From an uncultured bacterium (lineage in GTDB: Bacteria; Actinomycetota; Coriobacteriia; Coriobacteriales; Coriobacteriaceae), in the NCBI GenBank assembly GCA_905215385.1, contig CAJMPY010000003.1:62001-126000 (forward strand): a stretch of 64,000 nt of DNA, in the 5' to 3' direction. The notes below the pieces were generated by a model that saw only the letters and a program-made list of their open reading frames with translations, ran no database searches and was not told where the DNA came from. Of the stretch, positions 8,264 through 15,888 are shown in pieces. Numbering within the stretch: the stretch's first letter is position 1; each line of letters opens with the position of its first letter. The translations under genes and the position numbers were made by a program.

Positions 8264-8959
8264 CTATGCCTGCTGCCAGGTATCGACGAGCTCCTTGGCC
8301 GCGGCGTAGGGGTCGTCGGCGCTGCAGACGGCGCTCACCACAAAGAAGCCGTCGACGCCGGTGGCCTTGAGCTGCGGCAGGTCGGCCATCTTTACGCCGC
8401 CGCCCACCACGATGGGCACGGGGCTTGCCGCGTGGAGTGCGGCCAGGTCCTCAAAGCTTTTGGTGATGATAGAGCCGTCGGCCGCGCGTCCGCAGTCGCG
8501 CTTGGTCTCGGTCTCGTGGAGCGGGCCGATGCCCAGGTAGTCGACTAGGCTCATGTCGGCGGTCTTGACGTACTCGAGCATCTCCTCGCAACGGGCCGAA
8601 AGGCCCACGATGGCATCGGGGCCCAAAAGTTTGCGGCAGACCTCGACGGGAATATCGCTCTGGCCCACGTGCACGCCGTCGACAGCAATGCCCTGCTCGC
8701 GCGCGGCGAGTACGCAGTCCAGGCGGTCGTCGATCAGCAAAGCGACCTGACCGGTCTTGCCAGCCTGTGCGATTGCCTGCGCGGCGTCGCCGGTCAGCGC
8801 GATGATCTCGCGGGCGCTTGCCACCTTGGAGCGCACCTGGATGCAGGTAAAGCCGGCATCGAGTGCCTGGGCCACCACATCGCCCACGGGGCGCCCGAGC
8901 GTGTTTTCGGGGCCGAGTACCAGATAGGCCGAGATATCAAGGTTGTCGCGGATGCTCAT
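8264..8959 (-). CDS. thiE: Thiamine phosphate synthase
   Basis: ThiE joins HMP-PP and THZ-P to form thiamine monophosphate. The 231-residue TIM-barrel protein shows the family motifs TCIQVRSK near residue 38, LLIDDRLDCVLAA near 73, GVHVGQSDIP near 93, VDYLGIGPLHETETK near 137 and VVGGGVK near 180. It is the last gene of the thiM - YkoF-like - thiE operon and overlaps its upstream neighbour by four bases (ATGA), which implies translational coupling. AGGAGG lies eight bases before the ATG. Expression should be shut off by thiamine pyrophosphate through the riboswitch at 10201-10296. The annotation is firm. Confidence 0.93.
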   Translation of the reverse strand: MSIRDNLDISAYLVLGPENTLGRPVGDVVAQALDAGFTCIQVRSKVASAREIIALTGDAAQAIAQAGKTGQVALLIDDRLDCVLAAREQGIAVDGVHVGQSDIPVEVCRKLLGPDAIVGLSARCEEMLEYVKTADMSLVDYLGIGPLHETETKRDCGRAADGSIITKSFEDLAALHAASPVPIVVGGGVKMADLPQLKATGVDGFFVVSAVCSADDPYAAAKELVDTWQQA

Positions 8960-9297
8960 CGTGCTTCCTCCTGCTTTTTGATCTGTGCTTCCATGCGCTC
9001 GAGTTTGCCGGTCATGGTGTCGGTAAATCCGGGTCGAATATCGGCTTTGAGCACGACTTCGGTGCGGATGCCCTTGCTCGCCAACACAAAGGTTGCGTCG
9101 CGCACGACCTGCATGACCTCGTCCCAGTCGCCCTCGATCTCGGTGAACATCGAGGTGGTGCGGTTGGGAAGGCCGCTCTCGCGAATGACGCGCACGACTT
9201 CGGCGACCTCGGCAGACAGCTCGTCGCCGGTGCCACATGGGGCAATGGCCACAGCGACCAGGGTGTTCATGCCGGCATTGGTTGCGGGCTCGGACAT
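8956..9297 (-). CDS. YkoF/MTH1187-family thiamine-binding protein
   Basis: A 113-residue protein of the thiamine-binding (MTH1187/YkoF, DUF77) family, a ferredoxin-like fold that binds thiamine or HMP precursors. The typical pattern VAVAIAPCGTGDELSAEVAEV, then SMFTEIEGDWDEVMQVVRDA and KGIRTEVVLKADIRPG, is clear. It sits between thiM and thiE in a riboswitch-controlled operon, with three bases between it and thiM and a four-base overlap with thiE, which supports a role in thiamine precursor handling or delivery. Whether it serves uptake or biosynthesis is not known. Confidence 0.85.
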   Translation of the reverse strand: MSEPATNAGMNTLVAVAIAPCGTGDELSAEVAEVVRVIRESGLPNRTTSMFTEIEGDWDEVMQVVRDATFVLASKGIRTEVVLKADIRPGFTDTMTGKLERMEAQIKKQEEAR

Positions 9298-9300
9298 GGC

Positions 9301-10140
9301 TTATGCCTCCTCGAGCTCGAGTCGGTTATCGGCAATGTCCTGGGCGGTCGCACGGTAGAGCTCGTCGATAAAGGCGACCTTAAAGCTTGCCGGCGCGTCG
9401 GCGACAGCAGCGGCACGCGTACCGGCAACGTTGTAGACGGCGATGCCGCAGATGGCTGCCGTAAACGGATCGGCAGCACAGGCGTACACGGCCAGCACGC
9501 CGCCCTGTGAGCAACCACAGCCGGTGATCTTGGACATGAGTGGGCTGCCGCCGTGGGACTTGGCCACGGTCGTGCCGTCGGTGATCAGGTCGACTTCACC
9601 CGAGACCACTACGGCGCCGCCGGTGTAGCGAGCGAGCGCCACGGCGGCATCGCGGGCGGCGTCGACCGTGTCGGTGGTGTCGACACCGCGTACGCGGCTC
9701 AGATCAGCCGCCTCGCCCTCAAGACCCCACAGGCCGGCGAGCGCGATAATCTCGGAGGCGTTGCCGCGCACGATGGCGGGTTTGTACTGCTTGAGCTCGT
9801 TTACCAGCTGGGTGCGCAGGCTACCGATGCCCAGGCCAACCGGATCGAGCACCCAGGGCTTGCCGGCGTCGTGTGCCGCCTTGGCCGCGCGGGGAATCGT
9901 CTGCTCGTAGATGGGGAAGAGTGTGCCCATGTTGAGATAGATGGCGCCGCCGCCGGCAACGAGCGCCTCGCCCTCGTCGGGCAGATAGACCATGGCGGCC
10001 GATCCGCCCACGGCGAGCTGTGCGTTGGCGACAAAGTCGATCGTCACCGTGTTGGTGATGGAGCCGGCCATCGGATTGGTGGCGCGAATCTCCTCCACGG
10101 CCTTGATCACTTGTTGCTTGAGCTGTTTCGAATCGATCAC
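9301..10140 (-). CDS. thiM: Hydroxyethylthiazole kinase
   Basis: ThiM phosphorylates salvaged 4-methyl-5-(2-hydroxyethyl)thiazole. The 279-residue ribokinase-fold protein carries TNTVTIDFVANAQLAVGGSA near residue 28, LDPVGLG near 97 and the conserved ITGCGCSQGG near 206, which holds the active-site Cys region. The start is a GTG at 10140, fixed by AGGAGG eight bases upstream; an ATG seven bases upstream is out of frame, and the longer open frame upstream is only the translated riboswitch. First gene of the thiM - YkoF-like - thiE operon. With no thiG/thiC in view, the operon looks like salvage. Confidence 0.93.
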   Translation of the reverse strand: MIDSKQLKQQVIKAVEEIRATNPMAGSITNTVTIDFVANAQLAVGGSAAMVYLPDEGEALVAGGGAIYLNMGTLFPIYEQTIPRAAKAAHDAGKPWVLDPVGLGIGSLRTQLVNELKQYKPAIVRGNASEIIALAGLWGLEGEAADLSRVRGVDTTDTVDAARDAAVALARYTGGAVVVSGEVDLITDGTTVAKSHGGSPLMSKITGCGCSQGGVLAVYACAADPFTAAICGIAVYNVAGTRAAAVADAPASFKVAFIDELYRATAQDIADNRLELEEA

Positions 10141-10162
10141 TGCACATGCCTCCTTGGCATAG

Positions 10163-10192
10163 AAAAGGGGCGCTGTGCATAGACAGCGCCCC
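10163..10192 (-). terminator. Intrinsic terminator, expression platform of the TPP riboswitch
   Basis: On the minus strand GGGGCGCTGT, a six-base loop and ACAGCGCCCC form a perfect 10-bp stem followed by TTTT. It lies between the TPP aptamer and the thiM ribosome-binding site, so ligand binding probably promotes premature termination. Confidence 0.85.
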
Positions 10193-10200
10193 TGCAAAGG

Positions 10201-10296
10201 CGGCATGCTCCCTACGCCAGCATTAACTGACAGGTTCAAAGGATTGGGCCCCATGCCCTCTCAGCCTTGTGGTTTGCACCGCCGGCACTCCCGCAT
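10201..10296 (-). ncRNA. TPP riboswitch (THI element) upstream of thiM
   Basis: Read on the minus strand the segment contains the conserved THI blocks in order: GCGGGAGTGCC, GGCTGAGAGGG, CCTTTGAACCTGTCAG and TAATGCTGGCGTAGGGAGCA. These are the pyrimidine-sensing CUGAGA helix and the pyrophosphate-binding GCGUAGGGA helix of the thiamine pyrophosphate aptamer. It is followed at once by a strong terminator and then thiM, so high TPP should switch off thiM, the YkoF-like gene and thiE. Confidence 0.93.
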
Positions 10297-10323
10297 CGAA
10301 TCTGTTGTTCCCTATACTAGCGC

Positions 10324-10358
10324 ACCTGCCAAAAAGGGACAGGTTTATTTTGGCAGGT
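10324..10358 (+). repeat. 35-bp dispersed repeat with GGGACAGG core, copy 1
   Basis: Ends are inverted (ACCTGCCAAAA ... TTTTGGCAGGT) around an AGGGACAGG core. The whole 35 bp recurs without a mismatch, in the opposite orientation, at 57894-57928. It lies between the thiamine operon leader and the HAD phosphatase gene. Confidence 0.85.
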
Positions 10359-10395
10359 CGTTACAATAGGTAGGACCGATACGAATGGGGGCCTT

Positions 10396-11304
10396 ATGAT
10401 CAAACTTGTGCTGACCGATATGGACGATACGCTGATTCCAGCCGGGCATGACGGTGCCAGTGACTACGCCATTGAGGGCATTCATGCCATGCAGGCGGCG
10501 GGTCTGCACTTTGGCCCGGTTTCGGGTCGCCAGCCGTCCGCGATGGGCTGGATGTTCAAAAATCGTTCCGAGTGCTTTTCGACCGGTGCGTTCTGCAACG
10601 GCCAAGTCATGTTTGTCGACGGTCAGGCGGTCGCTTCGCGCGCGACCGACAACGATGCCCTGATGCGTCTGACCGATTACCTCGAACAAGAGACCGACGA
10701 TACCTATCTAAAGGTCTATAGCCTGGGTGACGACTTTTGGGATAACGATGCCTATTGCGTGACGAGCGACCCCGAGCGCGTGCGTCGCGCCATGGAGTCG
10801 GGCGGCAACGCATGGCTCAAAGGCGAAGAGGCTCCGTGCCGTCCCGTTGTCGATGATGCCCCGGTATACAAGGCGAATATCTGGAGTGCCCGCTCGCGTG
10901 AGGAGCTCGCGGAGCTACGTGAGCGCGTTGCCGCTGAGGTACCGGAGCTCTCACTCGTGTTTCCCAACAATCGTGTGCGCCTGTTCGATATCCTTCCAGC
11001 AGGTTGGGATAAGGGTTGCGCCGCGCTGGAGCTGGCACGCGCTTTGGACCTGACGCTCGACGAGGTGGCCGTATTCGGTGATTCCGATAACGATCTGCCC
11101 ATGATCGATGCCGTTCCCAACTCCGTTGCAGTCGCCAATGCCAACGAGGCTGTCACGGCTGCCGCGCGCTGGCATATCGGCGCTGCGGTAGACGATGCGG
11201 TCGCTGGGGCTCTGCATCAGATTGCCGCCTGCGCCGCGACGGGGGAGATGCCGCCGTTTATGCGTCAGATGGATGCGACGGGTTTCGACGTCACGAACGT
11301 CTAG
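10396..11304 (+). CDS. Cof-type HAD-superfamily hydrolase
   Basis: A 302-residue haloacid dehalogenase-like phosphatase of the Cof/YkrA type (IIB cap). Motif I is VLTDMDDTL (Asp nucleophile near residues 8-10), followed by the PVSGRQPSAM motif II region near 43. The C-terminal motif GDSDNDLPM near residues 233-241 carries the Mg-binding aspartates. Such enzymes dephosphorylate sugar phosphates, FMN or nucleotides; the substrate cannot be told. The start has GGGGG a few bases upstream. A LysR regulator starts 10 bp after its stop and is likely cotranscribed. Confidence 0.88.
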   Translation: MIKLVLTDMDDTLIPAGHDGASDYAIEGIHAMQAAGLHFGPVSGRQPSAMGWMFKNRSECFSTGAFCNGQVMFVDGQAVASRATDNDALMRLTDYLEQETDDTYLKVYSLGDDFWDNDAYCVTSDPERVRRAMESGGNAWLKGEEAPCRPVVDDAPVYKANIWSARSREELAELRERVAAEVPELSLVFPNNRVRLFDILPAGWDKGCAALELARALDLTLDEVAVFGDSDNDLPMIDAVPNSVAVANANEAVTAAARWHIGAAVDDAVAGALHQIAACAATGEMPPFMRQMDATGFDVTNV

Positions 11305-11314
11305 GGAGGGCGCT

Positions 11315-12211
11315 ATGAAGCTTCAGCAGCTCAGATATGTCGTCAAAGTTGCCGAATGCGGCAGCATCACCGAGGCCTCGCGCCGACTCTTTGTGTCGCA
11401 GCCTTCGATTACCGCGTCGATCCGCGATCTCGAAAACGAGATGGGTGTGCATATCTTTGAGCGCACCAACAAGGGTGTCATTGTGTCCGAGGAGGGCGAG
11501 ACCTTCTTGGGCTACGCGCGCCAGGTGCTCGACCAGGCCGACCTGCTCGAGGGCAAGTACAAGGGCGCATCCGAGCAGGTGCCGCACTTTAGTGTGAGCT
11601 GCCAGCACTATTCCTTTGCCGTTAATGCGTTTGTCGATGTGATCCGTGAGTTCGATGCTGCGCGCTATGACTTTACCCTGCGCGAGGAGCAGACTCACGA
11701 GATTATCGAGGACGTCGCGCATATGAAAAGCGAACTGGGCATTCTGTACTTATCCGAGCATAACCGTGAGGTTATCGAGCGCATGCTGGCGGCCAACGAG
11801 CTCGTGTTCGAAGGGCTCTTCTGCGCCACGCCGCACGTCTTTGTGTGTGCCGACCATCCGCTGGCGGACCACGCCAGTGTGACGCTCGAAGACCTCGAGG
11901 ACTACCCATTCTTGTCCTATGAGCAGGGCAGCTATAACTCGTTTTACTATTCCGAGGAGCTGACCTCGACCTTTGAGCGCCGCAAGAATATCCGCGTGCG
12001 CGACCGTGCGACGCTGTTCAACCTGGCCATGGGACTCAACGGCTACACGGTGTGTTCGGGCGTGATCAGCCACGAACTTAACGGTCCCGGCATCATTTCG
12101 ATTCCGCTCGATGTAGACGAGTACATGGAGATCGGCATCATCACGCGCAAAAATACGACGCTCACGCGCTACGGCCAAGCCTATATCGACGCGATCCGTC
12201 AGCATATCTAG
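11315..12211 (+). CDS. LysR-family transcriptional regulator (CysB-like)
   Basis: A 298-residue LTTR. The N-terminal winged helix-turn-helix is textbook: MKLQQLRYVVKVAECGSITE followed by ASRRLFVSQPSITASIRDLE, and the C-terminal periplasmic-binding-like effector domain follows from about residue 90. An upstream extension of the open frame overlaps the HAD gene; the ATG at 11315 has AGGGAGGG just before it and gives the family start. The next gene is a MetE-like methyltransferase with a dyad typical of LTTR sites in its promoter region (12259-12279), so control of methionine metabolism is a reasonable inference. Confidence 0.88.
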   Translation: MKLQQLRYVVKVAECGSITEASRRLFVSQPSITASIRDLENEMGVHIFERTNKGVIVSEEGETFLGYARQVLDQADLLEGKYKGASEQVPHFSVSCQHYSFAVNAFVDVIREFDAARYDFTLREEQTHEIIEDVAHMKSELGILYLSEHNREVIERMLAANELVFEGLFCATPHVFVCADHPLADHASVTLEDLEDYPFLSYEQGSYNSFYYSEELTSTFERRKNIRVRDRATLFNLAMGLNGYTVCSGVISHELNGPGIISIPLDVDEYMEIGIITRKNTTLTRYGQAYIDAIRQHI

Positions 12212-12258
12212 ACTGCTGCGTCCTGCACAGGTCAAATCTCTTCATGGCAGTCCCAACT

Positions 12259-12279
12259 GATATAGGAAGCATCTATATC
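12259..12279. promoter_or_regulatory. Perfect 7-7-7 dyad, candidate LysR operator of the MetE-like gene
   Basis: GATATAG, seven bases, then CTATATC is a perfect inverted repeat with the T-N11-A geometry common to LysR-type sites. It lies about 90 bases upstream of the MetE-like start and just after the LysR gene. A TATATT at 12295-12300 could be the -10 element downstream of it. Confidence 0.5.
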
Positions 12280-12366
12280 AAACTGTTATAAACGTATATT
12301 TTACGATGGCCATATGAGCGCTCATACTCTGTCCCAGTAAAGCAACCAATGCAAAGGGAGATATCT

Positions 12367-13500
12367 ATGAGCACTTCAATTCAACCGAACGCGCCGTTTC
12401 GCGCTGATATCGTCGGCAGCTTTCTTCGTCCGCAGACCGTAAAGGATGCCCGCGCTGCCTATGCGGCAGGCACGCTTGATGCCGAGGAGCTTAAGGCCGT
12501 CGAGGACGATGCCATTCGCGATTTGGTGGCAAAGCAAAAGGCCGCCGGCCTGCAGGTCATCACCGATGGCGAGTTTCGCCGCAGCTACTGGCACCTCGAT
12601 TTTATGTGGGGGCTGAACGGCATCGAGCGTCGCATCTCGCGTACGGGCTATATGTTCCACGATGAGGAGACCACGGCCGATACCGCCGTGGTAACCGGTC
12701 CCATTAGCGGCGAGAACCATCCGTTTGTCGAGCACTTTAAGTTTGTTAAGGCACTTGAGGGCGAGGGCCACGTTGCACGCCAGACCATCCCGGCGCCGAT
12801 TCAGACGTTCTCCGAAGTTACGCTCGACCGCTGCGATGGCCAGCAGGAGAGCCTGCGCGCTGTCTATAAGACCGACGAAGAGCTCGCCGACGCTATCGCC
12901 GCGGCATACCGCACCGTGATTGCCGACCTGTATGCCGCAGGCTGCCGCAACATTCAATTTGATGACTGCACCTGGGGCATCTATTGCGATACCGACTTTG
13001 TGGCAAAGACTGGTATGAGCCCGGTCGACCTGCAAAAGGTGTCCGAGCTGGGCGTGGCGCTCAACAATGCCGCCATCGCGGGCAAGCCCGACGACCTCAT
13101 CATTAACACGCACGTGTGCCGCGGCAACTACCACTCTACCTATGCTTTTGAGGGCGGCTATGACCCCATCGCGCCGTACCTGTTTGCACATGAGGATGTC
13201 GACGCATTCTACCTGGAGTTCGATACGCCGCGCGCCGGCGGTTTTGAGCCGCTCAAGTACGTTGCCCCGGGCAAGAAGGTCGTGCTGGGCTTGGTAACCA
13301 CCAAGGCGGCAGAGCTCGAGAACGAGGATGTTATCGTCGAGCGCATCCGCGAGGCTGCCCAGTATGTGCCGCTCGAGAACCTGTATCTGTCTCCCCAGTG
13401 CGGCTTTGCCAGCTGCGAGATTGGCAACAAGCTGACCGAGGACGAGCAATGGGCAAAGATTGCCCTGGTCAAACGCATCGCCGAGCGCGTTTGGAAGTAA
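12367..13500 (+). CDS. Cobalamin-independent methionine synthase-like protein (YxjG/YxjH type)
   Basis: A 377-residue protein equivalent to the C-terminal catalytic half of MetE, as in the short YxjG/YxjH proteins. Visible family signatures include DIVGSFLRPQ at the start, LQVITDGEFRRSYWH near residue 62, IQFDDCTWG near 199, NTHVCRGNYHSTYAFEGGYD near 243 (zinc ligand His and Cys), and LSPQCGFAS near 345 (zinc ligand Cys). It likely transfers a methyl group to homocysteine from a short donor. The ATG at 12367 has AAGGGAG upstream; six in-frame codons further upstream were rejected. It follows the LysR gene and the dyad at 12259-12279. Confidence 0.88.
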   Translation: MSTSIQPNAPFRADIVGSFLRPQTVKDARAAYAAGTLDAEELKAVEDDAIRDLVAKQKAAGLQVITDGEFRRSYWHLDFMWGLNGIERRISRTGYMFHDEETTADTAVVTGPISGENHPFVEHFKFVKALEGEGHVARQTIPAPIQTFSEVTLDRCDGQQESLRAVYKTDEELADAIAAAYRTVIADLYAAGCRNIQFDDCTWGIYCDTDFVAKTGMSPVDLQKVSELGVALNNAAIAGKPDDLIINTHVCRGNYHSTYAFEGGYDPIAPYLFAHEDVDAFYLEFDTPRAGGFEPLKYVAPGKKVVLGLVTTKAAELENEDVIVERIREAAQYVPLENLYLSPQCGFASCEIGNKLTEDEQWAKIALVKRIAERVWK

Positions 13501-13623
13501 CGCTACCGTTCGCAGGCGACGGCGCGTGCGAGACGTTGCGTATCGCGTACAATGGTTCGAATCGTATCGTTCGGGCAGGTTATCCGATATGCCCGGGCGC
13601 CCTTCCATTATGAAAGGACATCC

Positions 13624-14958
13624 ATGTCCCAATCCTCGACGCCCGCCGTCGCCGATGCCATCTACGATGCGTCGTCGCTCGGTCGCCCGCGCATGTTCCT
13701 ACTCGGTCTGCAGCATCTATTCGCGATGTTCGGTGCCACGGTGCTCGTACCCGTGCTCACCGGTCTCTCGGTGTCGGCGACCCTTTTGTTTGCCGGCCTG
13801 GGCACGCTGCTCTTCCACTTCCTATCGCGCGGCAAGGTGCCAGCGTTTTTGGGATCTTCGTTTGCCTTTATCGCGGGCTATGCCGCCATCGCGCCCAACG
13901 GCGAGGCCGAGCTTTTGCCCTACGCCTGCCTAGGTGTAGCCTGTGCCGGCCTGCTCTATCCGGTGCTGGCGGCCCTGTTCCGCGCGTTTGGCGCCAAGCG
14001 CGTCATGCGCTTCTTTCCGCCGGTGGTGACCGGCCCCATCGTCATTTCGATCGGCCTAATCTTGGCAAGCTCTGCCATCGCTAACTGCCAGACCAATTGG
14101 CTTGTTGCCGTTGTCGCTGTGGCTGTGATCGTCATCTGCAACATCTGGGGCCGCGGCATGGTCAAGATCGTGCCGATTCTGCTGGGTGTTGTGGTGAGCT
14201 ATGCCGTTGCCGCCGCGCTCGGCGAGGTTGATTTCTCGGGCGTTGCCGCCGCGCCGTGGGTCGGTCTTCCCATCGTGTGGGACAACACCGTGTTTGCGCT
14301 CTTTGGCCCGCAGTTCGATAGCGGTCTTGCCACGACGGCCATCATCACCATTATGCCGCTGGCCTTTGCGACTATGATCGAGCATATTGGTGATATCTCC
14401 GCTATCGGCTCGACTTGCGAGCGCAACTACATTGCCGATCCCGGCCTGCATCGCACCCTGCTTGGCGATGGCCTGGCGACCATTCTCGCATCGCTCTTTG
14501 GCGCTCCGGCTAACACCACCTATGGCGAGAACACCGGTGTGCTTGCCCTGACGCGTGTGTTTGACCCGCGCGTGATTCGCATTGCCGCGTGTTGCGCCAT
14601 TGTGCTCTCGTTCTGCCCCAAGTTCGCGGCTGTCATTGCGGCCATGCCGGCGTGTGTGATCGGCGGCGTGTCACTCGTGCTCTATGGTATGATCAGCGCC
14701 GTGGGCGTTCGCAACCTCATCGAGAACCAGGTCGATTTCCAGAACAACCGCAACGTGCTGGTGGCCGCTCTGGTGCTGGTGCTTTCACTCGGCATTGCTT
14801 ACAGCACTGCCGGTGCTATCGTGTTGGAGCTGGGCGGCGTGACCATTTCGCTTTCGGGTCTTGCCGTGGGTTCGCTGGTGGGCATTGTGCTCAATGCCAT
14901 CCTACCGGGTAACGACTTTGAGTTTGATGTCTCCGAGCTTGAGGAGGCTGCTGAGTAA
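13624..14958 (+). CDS. uraA: Uracil/xanthine permease (NCS2 family)
   Basis: A 444-residue polytopic transporter of the nucleobase-cation symporter 2 family, closest by eye to UraA. LGLQHLFAMFGATVLVPVLT near residue 28 is the characteristic TM1 signature and IITIMPLAFATMIEHIGDIS near 240 carries the substrate-binding Glu and the conserved GD. ANTTYGENTGVLALTRV near 299 is the other binding motif of UraA-like proteins. The start at 13624 has AAAGGA upstream; a longer frame from 13552 was rejected. A bidirectional terminator follows directly. Assignment as uracil rather than xanthine carrier rests on motif resemblance only. Confidence 0.85.
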   Translation: MSQSSTPAVADAIYDASSLGRPRMFLLGLQHLFAMFGATVLVPVLTGLSVSATLLFAGLGTLLFHFLSRGKVPAFLGSSFAFIAGYAAIAPNGEAELLPYACLGVACAGLLYPVLAALFRAFGAKRVMRFFPPVVTGPIVISIGLILASSAIANCQTNWLVAVVAVAVIVICNIWGRGMVKIVPILLGVVVSYAVAAALGEVDFSGVAAAPWVGLPIVWDNTVFALFGPQFDSGLATTAIITIMPLAFATMIEHIGDISAIGSTCERNYIADPGLHRTLLGDGLATILASLFGAPANTTYGENTGVLALTRVFDPRVIRIAACCAIVLSFCPKFAAVIAAMPACVIGGVSLVLYGMISAVGVRNLIENQVDFQNNRNVLVAALVLVLSLGIAYSTAGAIVLELGGVTISLSGLAVGSLVGIVLNAILPGNDFEFDVSELEEAAE

Positions 14959-14978
14959 CAACTGCGTCCAGCTGAATC

Positions 14979-15017
14979 AAAAAATGGCGCCCATGCGTAC
15001 GCGCGGGCGTCATTTTT
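14979..15017. terminator. Bidirectional terminator between uraA and the esterase
   Basis: AAAAAATGGCGCCC and GGGCGTCATTTTT flank a 12-base loop, giving a stem with a T-run on both strands. It separates the convergent permease and esterase genes; the esterase stop codon lies within its tract. Confidence 0.8.
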
Positions 15018-15681
15018 AATGCGTCAATATCCAGTGGATGCCACGTGCCATGCGCAGATCGGTTTGGGCAAAGTGGTTGCCGGGGTTGAGCTCCAGCGTC
15101 GTGGGAATACCACGTTCGACGAGCAGTTTTTCCATGGCGCGCGTGTCGTCGAGTACGTGCCTCATCATGCGGTTGGGCGTCTTGGTTTCCTTTTTGCCGA
15201 GTGACAGGTAGACGGCCTGCGGGTTGCCGGCAAAAGGGGCCGTGCTGGCGCGATCGACAAAGTCGGGAAACCACAACGACCCCGATGCGCTTGCGGCGCG
15301 GCTAAAGGCGTCGGTTTGCCAGAGGGACCAGAGCGCGAAGAGGCCCGCGAGCGAGTAGCCGGCAATGCCGCGCCAGGTGGGCGGCTGAGGAAGCGACGAC
15401 TCGGCCTCTGGGATTATCCAGTTCAACAGCTCATCGAGAAATCCGGATGCCTGACCGCCAAAGGGCTCGGCATCGCGCACGGTTCCGTCGCATCCCCAGG
15501 GGCTCAGCTCGCGATTCCAATCGAGCCCGCCAATGGCGACAAGGGTGAATGGCGGACAGTCGAGCTCTCGGCAGCGATCATAAACATCACTACCGTCGCC
15601 CATGACCACGGGAAGATAGATGACTGGTGCGCTTTCGGCATGCTGTGCATGAACGGTTATCTGCTTTTGATGCGCTTCCAT
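15016..15681 (-). CDS. Alpha/beta-hydrolase esterase, IroE/Fes-like
   Basis: A 221-residue serine hydrolase of the putative-esterase (esterase D / enterochelin esterase-like) family. The nucleophile elbow is GYSLAG near residue 113, an Asp-bearing stretch follows, and the probable catalytic His is in NPGNHF near 205. VIYLPVVMGDGSDVYDRC near 19 replaces the usual opening strand. There is no signal peptide. Start at 15681 chosen by GAGAGAAG upstream and an N-terminus that fits the family. Substrate unknown; siderophore or S-formylglutathione hydrolysis are both possible for the family. Confidence 0.8.
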   Translation of the reverse strand: MEAHQKQITVHAQHAESAPVIYLPVVMGDGSDVYDRCRELDCPPFTLVAIGGLDWNRELSPWGCDGTVRDAEPFGGQASGFLDELLNWIIPEAESSLPQPPTWRGIAGYSLAGLFALWSLWQTDAFSRAASASGSLWFPDFVDRASTAPFAGNPQAVYLSLGKKETKTPNRMMRHVLDDTRAMEKLLVERGIPTTLELNPGNHFAQTDLRMARGIHWILTH

Positions 15682-15793
15682 GACGGGCTTCTCTCGGCGT
15701 TGTGATATCGACGGCCCCCATTGTCGCACGTCGGCTCATGCAGGTTGGGCTAGACCAAAGACAATCTCGTGCATACCCTGCGGACGCATATGG

Positions 15794-15831
15794 AAAACGC
15801 CACCGCCGGAGGGGAGCTCGGCGGTGGCGTT
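15794..15831 (-). terminator. Intrinsic terminator of the surface-protein gene at 15889
   Basis: On the minus strand AACGCCACCGCC and GGCGGTGGCGTT form a 12-bp perfect stem followed by TTTT, about 60 bases after the stop codon. Confidence 0.8.
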
Positions 15832-15888
15832 GTTAAACGGTGCTGGGACTCGGGGCCTTCGCGGGAGCTGCCATGTGCGCAGAGGCGT

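Noticed and set aside
12376..13632. 418-codon minus-strand frame over the MetE-like gene
   Set aside because: Antisense shadow; the plus-strand gene has clear zinc-site motifs.
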